NCBI RefSeq assembly: GCF_001625215.2
Contig: NC_030381.2
Coordinates: forward strand, 51,049,214 to 51,113,213
Source of the DNA: Daucus carota subsp. sativus
Lineage: Eukaryota; Streptophyta; Magnoliopsida; Apiales; Apiaceae
Direction: 5' to 3'
Length of the DNA stretch: 64,000 bases
Below, one piece after another: positions 1 through 14,563 of this stretch. The notes under the pieces were generated by a model. The model ran no database searches. It was not told where the DNA came from and saw nothing but the letters and a program-made list of their open reading frames with translations. A program made the translations under genes and the position numbers. Every line of letters begins with the position of its first letter. Position 1 is the stretch's first letter.

Positions 1-109
1 TGCATGTCATTCCCTTCTTTCTCTTTTGTGAATACAACTTCATTCTTTCTTCTTTGTGAATTCCAATTTATTCCATTTTTGTATTTGTATTTATCCCTTC
101 CGCTTATTT

Positions 110-919
110 TTTATTTTTTTTTTGACAAATGCAAAAGATTTCATTAACTCGAATATAATACAGTCGGGACAAACCCCCAACTGTCGATACAACCAGGTGG
201 TAAAACAAATAGCATTCTAAAAACAATTAGATGATTTGTTTCCTGATCGTTTAACAGATAGAATTCAATAATTCTTGAAGATAAGAACGAAATCAAAGAC
301 ATCCCAAGCGATCCAAATTGCATCAAAATCTCTGGAAACAGTAACATCGCAATTGACCATATCACATAAAAACTATTGATAGCCCAATGTTCAGAAACAC
401 CAACCGCATAAATCGAGATCGGAGAAGTGGCACCACAGCTATCTACATGCCGGATACCAGCTATAGACTTGCCGAAGGCACCCAAGCTATCTACATGCCG
501 GATACCAGCTATAGACATGCCGAAAGTGTAACCCCGTAAATGATGAACAATCTTTGATTGTGAAAGGTGAGCTCTTGCAATAATCACCACCGTCTCAGAT
601 TCGATACAGTTTTTATAGATCACCAAAAATATCAATAAACTCGTTTTCAACTGATCCAACACGAAATCAACCCAATCATGACTAAACAAAGACATAACAA
701 ACACTCCAAAAGGAGAGACACAATCACACACTCCAAGAGGAGAGACACACAACACCCAAAAGATTGGGTTTTATTGAAAAGAAATTAACGAGAGTAAAAA
801 TTAATAATAAAAGGGTTGGGGCTTTCCACCAGAGAAAACCAGTGGAAGCCCCTCGATTTACTTGAAAAAAGACAAACCCTAGTAGGAGAGGAAGAGAGGA
901 GAGGCGGCCGGGAGAGGGA
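110..919 (-). mobile_element. Poly(A)-tailed retroposon (LINE-like remnant or processed transcript)
   Basis: The 12-base direct repeat TTCCGCTTATTT lies at 98-109 and again at 920-931. Next to the left copy is a T-rich tract (about 110-123), which is a poly(A) tail on the minus strand. Target duplication plus 3' poly(A) is the signature of LINE-type retroposition. Read on the minus strand, the insert starts with a pyrimidine-rich stretch containing CTAGGGTTT, which resembles a plant 5' leader. A 203-codon open frame (144-755, minus) has no recognisable domain. It contains a 48-base tandem duplication (437-484 and 485-532), seen in protein as a repeated 16-residue unit beginning SIAGIRHVDS. 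It could be a short non-autonomous LINE or a retroposed mRNA; I see no reverse transcriptase. Confidence 0.7.
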
Positions 920-965
920 TTCCGCTTATTTGTTTTCCAAGCAAAATATAGTGCATGTTTGGCCG

Positions 966-1771
966 CAGTGGCGGAACCAGAGGGATGCTAGAGCTTTCTC
1001 TAACTTCGAAAAAATAATGTATAATTTTTTTCCAGCCCCCGCTGAATTATTCATGTCAATATAATTTAAGACACTTAGAGCGACTTCAAGAGATGCCTAT
1101 AACATGTCGTAAGTCATAATTGAGGACATTTGATGAAAAATGTTGATCCAACAATATTTATAAGGCACCTCAAGTCTTATTTATAAGGCACCTCTACTTG
1201 CTCTATCCTATATTTTATAATAAATTCTTACACACTCTCTTTTTCTTTGCTTTGGACTTGTTATTAGTCTAAAGAGCGTCTGATTAACAATTATATTCAA
1301 ACAGATACACTCAACGCACACACTTGACACTACCCTAACTCAATTTCTCACTGTGATAAATTCATTCACCCGCGACAACCTACTCATTTGCGCCACACAT
1401 GGAGATGGAGACATCTGAAAAAGGAAGAGTGAAAAGCCATGTTACTTGAAATTGGTTGTTTACGCTTTTTCTCAAAGGTCTACATCCATTATGTGGCGTA
1501 AAAAAGTCACTATTCCATAAGTCAATTTTTTTTCGTCGCCGCTTCTTATTGCTGTATCTATGTTAATGCACTTAGAACAACGTTCTCTTTCGGACCTTTT
1601 AACCAATCAATACATGCAACCTAGAAAGATGATGCAACCTAGAGAGATGGTCGTCTCTCTCTGATGAATGTGGTATCGAGGTTCGGTGTTCAAATTTCAA
1701 TCAGTCCCTTATAATCTCACTTGCTTTCAAATTTGAGCCCCCCCTAAATGTTATTCCTGGTTCAGCCCCTG
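966..1771. mobile_element. Non-autonomous hAT-type DNA transposon
   Basis: A perfect 8-base duplication, TTTGGCCG, flanks the element at 958-965 and 1772-1779. The ends are inverted: CAGTGGCGGAACCAG on the left, and CTGGTTCAGCCCCTG on the right. An 8-bp target duplication and CAG...CTG termini fit the hAT superfamily. The 806-bp interior has no transposase frame, so the element is non-autonomous. The right flank carries on into a second repeat (see next entry), so the element probably inserted into an older MITE. Confidence 0.85.
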
Positions 1772-1935
1772 TTTGGCCGTCCATGCTTTCGGCTTTTTTT
1801 TAAGAAGTCGGCTTCTACTTTTTTTAACCTGTATAAACAATCAGAAGCACTTATAAAAAAAATGAGAATTGTTCCTTTTTTTCAATACTTTTGTTTTTTT
1901 CCAAACACTTTAATCATTTATAAGTCTTGACTCAC
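1772..1935. repeat. Fragment of a GTTTGGCCG-type MITE
   Basis: The sequence starts TTTGGCCGTCC and then has a run rich in AAGTCGGCTTCT and ACTTATAAA words. This resembles one arm of the GGGGCCGTTTGG elements near 60.3 and 63.2 kb. It is the likely target into which the hAT element to its left jumped. The other end was not found. Bases 1936-2397 beyond it are AT-rich with no feature seen. Confidence 0.4.
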
Positions 1936-2397
1936 TTCTAATTCATTTTTTTTTATTTTAACTCACTTTTTATGAATGGGTTACTAATCATATGAATCAC
2001 CAAATTGCCCTTGATATATCAAGTTGGTCACAAAACTCAAAACGACCTGAAATCAGTCACTTAATCAAGTCAGTTACATGTATCTCTAAATATGAGTTCA
2101 AGAATTAAAAATATTATTTATATAGATTTACATATTATTCCTGAATGTTAGCACAACTAAGTATAAAGTTATGACTTCTATTATTTATGATAATATATTT
2201 AGATTTTATCAAGTTGATTTATCATTTATTTTTTGTTATATAATCGTAATAGTGTAATACCAATCCTTGCATGATGAAACACAGTTTCCAATCATTAAAT
2301 TTAAAATTCTGAACTATAACTTTAACATTATTTGTTATAAGCGCATGCATCACGTATCTAAATGATAATCATAAAAATCTTTATTGCTTAATGGATA

Positions 2398-2650
2398 CTC
2401 CCTCTGTCCCATTTAATTTTATACGTTTCTTTTTAACTGCTCGACACGCATTTCAATGCTCTTATATAAAATATAGTTCCGTAACTTATTTTTGAGATTT
2501 TCTTTTTCTGTATAAAAATATAACATCCAAATTTTAATACAAAAAAAAATTTTAAAAACAAATTGCACAACTACACCAGGAGTATTAAAATCCGTGCCGC
2601 GTCCCCGTCCCCAATCCCCCATTGTATACAACTCTGGGGGACGGAGGGAG
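2398..2650. mobile_element. Stowaway-type MITE
   Basis: The left end CTCCCTCTGTCCC and right end GGGACGGAGGGAG are inverted repeats, and both are flanked by TA. The length is 253 bp with no coding capacity. CTCCCTCCGT-type ends with a TA duplication define Stowaway (Tc1/mariner) MITEs of plants. Confidence 0.88.
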
Positions 2651-3363
2651 TATAAAATATAATTTCTGAGTATAAAATATAATTTCTATCACTTGTGTCA
2701 GCGATTATTGGTTTATCTGTGGCTATAAGTTTAAATCAAATTCACATGTTCTATTAAATATTAATTGATATATGCATTAACATAATCTAATTAAAAAATT
2801 AAGTATCTTAATCAATTGGATTTTGCCAATCATGTATCCCCAATCTAGTGATTTATAAGTGTCCGTTATTTTTTTAATATGTTTAATAAGAATACTGTTT
2901 TGATATTTATAAATATTATCAAGACTTTATTTATTGTACACTTCTGAGTTCTGTATCCATATTCTTGTCTTCTTGTTTAACCATATTATTATTTATCAAA
3001 ATCTTTTACATAAATCTTCTTTTCATAGTCAATTGTCGAACATCCATCTATGAATTTTCACACCTTTCTGAATGTTAGAAATAATATTTATGACTTTACA
3101 AATAATAACACCATGATCCTATTCATATAGGTATTTAAAAGCGAAATAAAATATGCTTAAAGTGTAACAAAAATTTAATAATAGTTAAAATTTTCGTCAT
3201 ATAAATAATATTTTCTTTTTATCTCAAACTAGATGAACTTGTTAATTCTGAACATTATTTAACGTAAACTGATCAATAGATGCCTAATTTATTTATTTAT
3301 CTTGTAAATTAAAATATAAGTATGATTTTTTGTTTATAAAAAAATTATAAATATAAACTTTTA

Positions 3364-3622
3364 CTCCCTCCATCTCTTAATACTTTTCATGTTTGTTTTT
3401 ATCACGTTTGTCAATATACATTCTTGAACGTTAATAACTTTAATTTCACATTAATATTAAATATAAAAATTTCACCGTATTAAAGTACTCATAAATACGA
3501 ATCTAACAAGATTACTCATGACTATGTTCACTCTTATGAATTAAATGTAAATTAGTATTTTGTCTCATATTATGAACAGTCCCGACATTTCAAAACAGAA
3601 AAGTAAATAAAATCGGAGGGAG
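3364..3622. mobile_element. Stowaway-type MITE, copy 1 of a 259-bp family
   Basis: It begins CTCCCTCCATCTC and ends CGGAGGGAG, with TA on both sides. It is clearly the same family as the element at 4270-4528. Both are 259 bp and share long interior stretches, such as the blocks around TACTTTTCATGTTTG, AATACGAATCTAACAAGAT and TTATGAACAGT, in the same order and orientation. Confidence 0.88.
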
Positions 3623-4269
3623 TAATACACTTTAGATTGTGTATGTCAAGTCAAACTAACTCTTCTGCTTTGTGACGAAGGAAATACACATAATTATCTA
3701 TTTTGTTTTATGATCGAAAGAGCATTAACACGACAGTGATCTTTATAAAATGAGTAGTTCCATAATTTTTATTTTTTTATATAAACTCTTCCATACAAGT
3801 AGTTGAGTTTGGAAACATTGGCCAGCCAGTCCTACAAATACAAATATATGGATCGGACCAGTAAAGGTGACAGGAGAGACGTTATGGCGAATGAACGAAT
3901 ATGGTCTAATCACTAGGGAACATCATGGCCCAACATGTCTAGCATTACACTAGGCACCACGCCACGTGGCTAGTTCTGAGTGGTGTACTTCCAGATGACA
4001 TGGATCAGAAGAAATTTATTTTGTGAAGCAAAAGATTTTACAAATCAAAGCAATCAAATCATGATTAAGTTGATTATTAATAGTGCTAATGCTCTTAGCA
4101 ATGCTACATTAGTAGGCTTGGGAATATAAATCTTGAGTGATTGATTTGAACTACACATTAGGTTCTTTATGTACTAAGATTCTTCATGAATCTCCTTCGT
4201 CAGAGATTCTTGCTCATTGCTCATCATATTCTACTTATAAATAAAACATTAAATACGGTCTCATAGATA

Positions 4270-4528
4270 CTCCCTCCGTCTCTAAATACTTTTCATGTTT
4301 GTACTTTTCACGTTTGCCAACACACACTTTTAATCATTAATATCTTTAATTTCGTAGTAACATTAAATATAAAAACTTCACTGTATTAAAGTACTCGTAA
4401 ATACGAATCTAACAAGATCACTCATGACTATATTTAGTTTTATACATTAGATGTAAATTAGTAATTTGTCTCATGTTATGAACAGTACCGACATCCCAAA
4501 TAGGAAAAGAATAAAGAAACGGAGGGAG
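4270..4528. mobile_element. Stowaway-type MITE, copy 2 of a 259-bp family
   Basis: It begins CTCCCTCCGTCTC and ends ACGGAGGGAG, flanked by TA. It is the same length and orientation as the copy at 3364-3622, which lies 647 bp to the left. Its termini are closer to each other than those of copy 1, so it may be the younger insertion. Confidence 0.88.
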
Positions 4529-7269
4529 TACTGATTTGACATAATACAACAGTAAAATGTACAAAATCTAAGTTTAAATTCTAACGCTATTGGAAGGCGC
4601 CCGGTTGGACTACATACACATTTTAAAACAAAACTGCACCCATTTTTTGACTAATATATATATTTTTTTATTGAACATCAAAAATTCAGAGTTGTGGAAG
4701 GAAGAGTTTTGTTCAAAACTGTTATAGTAAAAGTTACTTCACGGGCGAGTATATAAAAATTATCCTTACATAAACCAATAATTGATTGGTAAATAAATTA
4801 ATTTGCAGATCCTATATCTAAATACATATTAAAAATTATTTTAAAGTGTTTTACATCGTTGTGTGTGTTCAGAATTAATTTCAAAATATAATACATAAAT
4901 TTTGAAGGGTCACATGGGGTAAAGCAGCTGTTAGAAACTAATATACACTGTTACGTCTCAATTAAAGTTAACGGCTATTTTTAACGGATGTGTGGGCCAG
5001 GGTTACAAACCAAAAGTTAAATAAAATTTAGAGTTACAAACTATCACGTTTAAAAATGTAGAATTTAATTTGATAATGAGCCAAAGTCTAAGGTTATAAA
5101 ATGCAATATACTCTTTGGTTTATAGCACCATTTTTAACACCCTCGTACCACTTGATGCATCATCAATCTCTGTCGTGACCAGAGGTGGTGTCAATCCCTC
5201 TCTCCATTAAAACATGGATTATTGACAATATAAATTCCTAATTTTTTATTATTATTTTTTGTGCTGTTTTTCCCCTGATCCCTATCCCCTGCGCATCTTC
5301 TGTTCTTCTTCCGCTCCATTATGCATTCATGCACTCTCTTCTCAATTCTCATCCATTCAAATATCTGCTCTGCCGAAAGCACCTTGCCTTGCCAGCGTGA
5401 CATTAAAACACACCCATGCACACTCCACGAACCACAAAGTCCGTGTACAACGTACTACTCCAAACACGCATTAATAGATCGTGTCCCAAATTGACTTATA
5501 AGCTAAAATCCGGCTGAGACCCGTGACCACACACCACGCCACCACAGTCGTCTCTTAAACATGATGCCTCAAAGGGGGCAAGCTCAGAAGCAGAATTGCA
5601 CTCGTACTATTATTAGTTGGACTTAGATTTTACAGTGTTATGTCGGCTGTCAGCATTTGGATTGTTGCTATTTTACTGCTTCCTCTTAATTCCTTTTTAA
5701 GGACTTTAATCACTCGCTTCTGTCACTTGCTCTTTATTCATCTCTTACTAGCCCCCAAGTCTTCCTTTATGCATAGTGAGAAATAATGCTTCGAATCATG
5801 AGACACCAACACACCCCAGCTGATCAGCTTCTTTCTTTTCTTTGGCTTCTATTCTTTTCATACGTTTTTATGTTTATTTTATGGCTTGTTGATCATGGAT
5901 TTCAAATTGTTTGGAGACTGATTGATTGTGCTTCTTTTGTCTGGTTTTTGACCAATCCGGTCTCTCGCCTATAATTAGTAACATGAATCTACCTTCATCT
6001 CAGATGGAATAGATATTTGAGCTGGTGTGGGTAAACTTTAAAATAATGGATTATGAAGTTAATTTGTATTGTCAACTTGAGAAAGCATTTTATATTATAA
6101 ATGAGTTGTGTTATTAAAAATATAATAATAAAATAATTTTCAAAGATTGTTTATTTGGGTATAGTGTTTTTATAAATGTCTATTATATAAAAATATTCGA
6201 CTAATTCTTAAAAAATATTTTACCGATTACATTCCAATTTCACCATGGAATTTCACCGAACTTCTTCAATTTACCGAAAAAAAAATTTGATTTAATAATC
6301 GATAGATCACTGATTAATTCCGATTTTTGACTTACGCAAAATAGAATAAGTTGTTTAGAAAAGTAAGTCACAACAACTTGTGACCTCAAATGACTTACTT
6401 TTAATGACTTAATGTGACATAAATATATTTTTTACAATTTAAAATCGAAAATAACTCCTCCTAGGGAAACTTGTAATAAAATATGTGGACACTCACTCGT
6501 ATACATCCCAATTATTTATAAGTGCGGATTTTTGACAAATGATAATTAGCACCGAAGAAGAAAAATTACACAATACAACACGAAATTACCTGCAGCTAAT
6601 TAATACTTGCCAAGGATCTCCAGGCAGAAGTTAGAATTATACGAAGAAGAAAGCCTGATTATAACTTTTTTTAAAGGTGCTATATAAAACCAAACACCTA
6701 CGTTTCTTGCATGTGAACAAACGCGGCGAAGTCATTAACGAAAACTTGGCATCAACAAAGGTAATTAGGGTAGGCAAAGCATCGAGTCACTACAATAAAA
6801 GCGAAACTGAAAGAGATTTTAATAGGGTCACATGTTTAATATAGTCTTTCCACACAGATCTATCTACTAGTAAATTTTCATGCTCCCTTTATGAAAATAA
6901 TGGGTTAAGCCACGTGGCACTCACGAAAACGCTGTTTGTTGTGTTCTTTTTATTGATTTGGGTAAAGAACAAAACAGTTTCTTTGGCATGGTGTTTGGGA
7001 GATCTTGTTAAGGAAGAAAAGCATAGTCAAAGAGTCATTGGTGAGAAGCAATCTGAGTGTCGAGCGTCACTTGAGTTCAGTTTGAAACTCCATGCTTTAA
7101 CAAACTTTTTCATAATTCACATCAGTACACACTTTATCCTTTGTCCACTATGCAGATTTTGCATGCACAAGCGTGACCAATAATGTGAATATCTGGGATA
7201 CCTCTGATACATGTGTGTGGGTAATTGATTAGCATTGTACCCCCAGCAGATGATGCTTATATATGTGTT
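4529..7269. other. Intergenic, no gene recognised
   Basis: The stretch is AT-rich. Short open frames (for example 5259-5474, 5786-5974 and 6914-7183) have no recognisable domain, no conserved neighbour and no splice partners that extend them. There is nothing else I can support here. Confidence 0.5.
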
Positions 7270-7466
7270 TTTAGGTTCCGTTTTTCTATGGTGTGCTTAT
7301 GAGAACATGTTAAGCATTAAAATTTATAAGTTTATGTGATTTTGATTGGCTCTTACTTCTTTATAATGGTTGATCCCCTGACCACACCAATCAAAATCCA
7401 CCAAGCTTATAGAATTTGGTGCTTAGCATATGCCATGGAACACACTAGACAAACCCTTTTAGGTTT
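7270..7466. mobile_element. Small inverted-repeat element, copy 1
   Basis: The left arm, around TTTTTCTATGGTGTGCTTATG, is an imperfect inverted repeat of the right arm, around CATGGAACACACTAGACAAA. The interior has a second inverted pair: TTTATAAGT...GATTTTGATTGG, and then CCAATCAAAATCCACCAAGC. A related copy in the same orientation lies at 8480-8670. It is a MITE of unassigned superfamily; I could not define a clean target duplication. Confidence 0.6.
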
Positions 7467-8479
7467 TTTGATATTTTCTGTTAAACAAAAAAAATCATGC
7501 CAAACAATTCTTTTAACTAATTCCAACACAAACATGTTGAATGGTATTTTTTTTTTCCAAGTCCCCAGCTTGCATAAAAAACTAATGATAATTTTGTTTC
7601 TTCCCCATATTTCTTGTAACTCAGAAATAATCGTAAGTACATGCGAGAGCAATCCAGGTTGTCCGAATCCCATTTTAGCAAAGAAAAACCTTTAATTTGA
7701 ATTAAACCGGCCCATAATCTGAAATCCATAGTAAATTAAAGTACCAATGTGAAAATAAAGTTAGCTAATCCACCCATTTATGGTAATTATTAATTAAACA
7801 ATTTTTTGTTAAAAGCACGTTACAGGTTTGAGCCTCCATGCAAGTATTTCTTTATTATTTCCTAGAAGAAATTAAAAGAGCTATTTCATTTATTCAAAAG
7901 ATCATTCATTTTCCGAAAACAATTACTTATAGAATAATTATATCTCGTGAGATAATAAGTTATATTGTTTGTATACCATCAATTATAGAACATCTATATC
8001 TCCTTAGCTACATTATTCACAGACTGTGAATGACAAATATTTTGAAGTCATGTATTATTACTTAAAAAAATAAATTGACTGTTTATCACTTAATTATCAC
8101 CTATAATTAAGTTTATAGTAAGAAAGACTTTAATAACATGATCTAAATCCGTTATAAGCAGAAGGGTTAAAACCAAGTACTTTAAAAAGGTGATAAGCTC
8201 TAAAGGCAGATCATTTGGTAAATCTACTACACAATCCCCATATCTTTTCTCAGGTACCAATGTTATAATGTTTGATCAGATGCTTCTTTTGTGTTTCATA
8301 TTCTTGTAAAAACAATTATTTTACATGTTAAAAGGAGAGACCAGGTAAGCTCATCAATCAATGACTGCTTTAGACACATTCTGCTCACTGTTGCTCAAAC
8401 TTTCCCGTACACGTTTTTACGATTTTAAACTTTCTTTCATTTCGAACTAGTTGATATATACTTGCCGATATAAATAACG
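7467..8479. other. Intergenic, no gene recognised
   Basis: AT-rich spacer between two copies of the same small inverted-repeat element. No coding frame of interest was seen. Confidence 0.5.
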
Positions 8480-8670
8480 GTTTTTCTAGTGTGTGTCTAT
8501 GAACATACACTAAACACTAAAATTCATAAGTTTGGTCGATTTTAATTGGCTCATATTTTCTTATAATGGCGGACCTCTAGCAAATTCATCAATCACACTA
8601 ATCAAAATCCACCAAACTTATAGAATTTGGTGCTTAGCATGTGCCCATGGGCACACACCAGACAAATCCA
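8480..8670. mobile_element. Small inverted-repeat element, copy 2
   Basis: The arms are GGTTTTTCTAGTGTGTGTCT at the left and an imperfect complement, ending GCACACACCAGACAAATCC, at the right. The interior matches the element at 7270-7466 (AAAATTCATAAGTTTG, AATCAAAATCCACCAAAC, ATAGAATTTGGTGCTTAGCAT). This shows one family with two copies about 1.2 kb apart. Confidence 0.62.
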
Positions 8671-10813
8671 ATAAATAAATAAGTATTTACAGTAAAATCT
8701 AGTTGAAAGAAGGCTCTGGTTCACTGGAAAATCACAGTGAATACTATGCTCTTGAGAAAATGTATAATCCGGTAATTTATGTTACGATGGAGTCCTAATG
8801 AATACCACAAAATTATAAGTTTTTTTAAGTCCACCGGTGCATCTGTAACTCAGCAAATTTAAAAGTCTAAATTTGAACAGGTTTCGATCTAAATTTTCCG
8901 ATAGTGACATAAATTTCGGTCCAAATTTATGTTAAAGAATAGTATTGACCTAAATTTAGGTCAACAGATATTTAGTTAATGAACTGATTATATCTTCTAT
9001 AAATATTAAATTATTTTAAAATATATCTGGTATATTTAAAATTGAAGAACTCAATTAACTTTTTTATAAAATAAATTTTTATAGTTCCTCTTTTAGCTCC
9101 AGGACATTAGGTTTTACGAGAGAGAAAAATACTGAGATGCCTAACTTTCGAACTCATATACAAAATTTGCAATTACAAAAATATATGTTTGCAGTATATT
9201 CTTCTGCTCCTAGGCCCAAGTCACTAGTGAATCTGTAACCCAACTAATGCTTGGTTAATGGTTAGATACTTGGACCTTGAACTACAAATATGAAGCAAAA
9301 TTACAATACCCGCACCGTTTAAATAACGGCCCTTTGCATTTTGTGTAAAAATCGTACGGCTAATTCTCACAAATTATTTGTATTTTGTTTTGTATGAAAA
9401 TATAGCAACTTAACTTTTATTAACAACAATAGAATATCCCCCAAAACATAGCCACATACCTGCTACCTTGTGAGACCAAAATGTGTAGTCAGTAGGTTTT
9501 TCTTAAAGTATCTTATGGTAATTTTGTTGCAATTTTGTGCACAAAGATTTGGATTAGGCTAGAGATTATTTTTGTTTAAATTACTACACATTAAATATAT
9601 GCATTAATTTAAACGATAGTACTCAGTGCATAACAAGCAGCACTGTAATCTCATACTGATTCTTCTTTGGTAGAGTTGCAAACTTTCATTCATGCAAACT
9701 CTTGCTTTAAATTGTTCAAAAGACCACCCTGCTTAACGCACTTGAGGTGAAACGATATATCGCATTCCTGCGATGATAGAATTTATGATTTATGATCCGT
9801 TTGGAACCAGGATTTCGTTTGAAATTCTGAATTTAAACAAATAATTTGTTTGAGAATATGAATTTAGATTTCATTTAAAATCCAGAACATTCAAATATTA
9901 GTATAAACAAAAAAGTTGAAATGACAACTCAAATCCTGTCATTTGAAATCCATTATTTGAAATGAAATACACGTTTCCAAACGCCGTCTAATATGCATTA
10001 AAATGATGATTGTCCGATCTGAGTATACTTATCGTCACTGCCCTTTTTCAAAGACGAGAAGGCCATTTGGCTGAGTTTATAGCTTATGACTTAACGTGAC
10101 TTATGACTTAACGTGACTTATTTGATAAGTTGGGAGCTTAAAATTTCTGTTTGGGTAATTTTTGAATTGTTGATGACTTATGGGTTAATAAAAATATAAT
10201 AATAAAAATAAAATTAATTTATGAGTAACTTATAACTTATAGATAGTTTTTATCAAAAGAAATTTAAAAAAAATAAGTCATTGAAAAAAGTACCTAAAAC
10301 TAACTACTGGTTTTAAGTCAGTTTCTGGCTTTAAGCCGGCTTCCGACTTATTACACAAACAGACATTTTTAAGTTTTAAGCTGGAAACAACTTTAAGCCC
10401 CAGCTTTAAGCCGGGGCAAACAGGCTCGAGGTGAGTAGCATCCTTGAAGTTGTAGCAGAACTTATGCCGTCCAACATTCTCTTCTGCAGTAATTACCGAG
10501 TACAATTAACATATAATCGACTACATTATACTTATCAGAGTTTGAAGCTAAAATTTATGTAGTAAACATTTTGAAAAGCCTTATTTCATAGCCTAATTTA
10601 TATTCCTGTGGTCCTGTTCAAGTCATACCCCTCTAGGAACCATTAATTATGTCACTATCAGCTGAATGTTCCAAGTAATTTAGGAGAAGGAGCACTGAAT
10701 AGTCATCTTTGTGGAAAAACAATGTTTCTTGACCTTAAGAGAATCAAACTCGTATACCAAATTATTTCACTAAATTAAAAAATCCGAGTTACAAACATAT
10801 CATCCTGTACAAA
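8671..10813. other. Intergenic; contains a degenerate MITE near 10060-10425
   Basis: No gene is visible. Around 10081-10116 a 17-base unit (CTTATGACTTAACGTGA) is repeated twice. The stretch from about 10060 (GGCCATTTGGCTGAG) to 10425 (GGGGCAAACAGGC) has imperfectly complementary ends and CTTTAAGCCGG words. It resembles the GGGGCCGTTTGG elements at 60284 and 63162. Confidence 0.45.
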
Positions 10814-14064
<3,251 letters not shown>

Positions 14065-14563
14065 CTTGATTAGAGAGCATCAGTTCTAGCTCCTTGACAG
14101 TAATATTTGTATAGAAGATATAGCGGCACACAGAGGTATTACACTTGTGATCAGCATTTCGCTCTGCACCTACAGTTGGTTCAGTATTCATTAGAAATAG
14201 CTCCCTTGTGCAAAAATTTAAATAGAACATTTATTCACCCGGTACAAAACAGAAGAGAGAAAATTAAGCTTAGCGGTAATAACATAAACAATGCAACCAA
14301 TCAATTAGAGCGAGAATCATAAATTTGAACTGGATACACAAAGAAGTTTGACGACTGCATAATTTCAAGCAATAGTATTACAGGTACGAAGTAAGCAATG
14401 CAGATCCAAATTAAGCAACGTAAAGTTCTAAAGCAACTTGACAGTGATATAGCAATACAAAAATATGGAAACTACACATTCTTCCTTGTCACATCGGTAA
14501 AAATAAATAGCCAGATGCCTTATTTTTGCTGTGCAATTATAGAGATAGCCACTCTCACCCACA
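14065..14563. other. Convergent 3' spacer between two receptor kinase genes
   Basis: This gap separates the stop codons of the S-domain kinase (+) and the LRR kinase (-). It must hold both 3' untranslated regions, so overlapping antisense transcript ends are likely. The short open frames here have no support. Confidence 0.5.

Noticed and set aside
144-755. 203-codon open frame on the minus strand
   Set aside because: It lies inside a poly(A)-tailed retroposon, shows no domain, and includes a simple tandem duplication. I do not list it as a gene.
5786-5974. 62-codon hydrophobic frame that could be a small membrane peptide
   Set aside because: A hydrophobic run rich in F and W is expected by chance in T-rich DNA. 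There is no supporting context.
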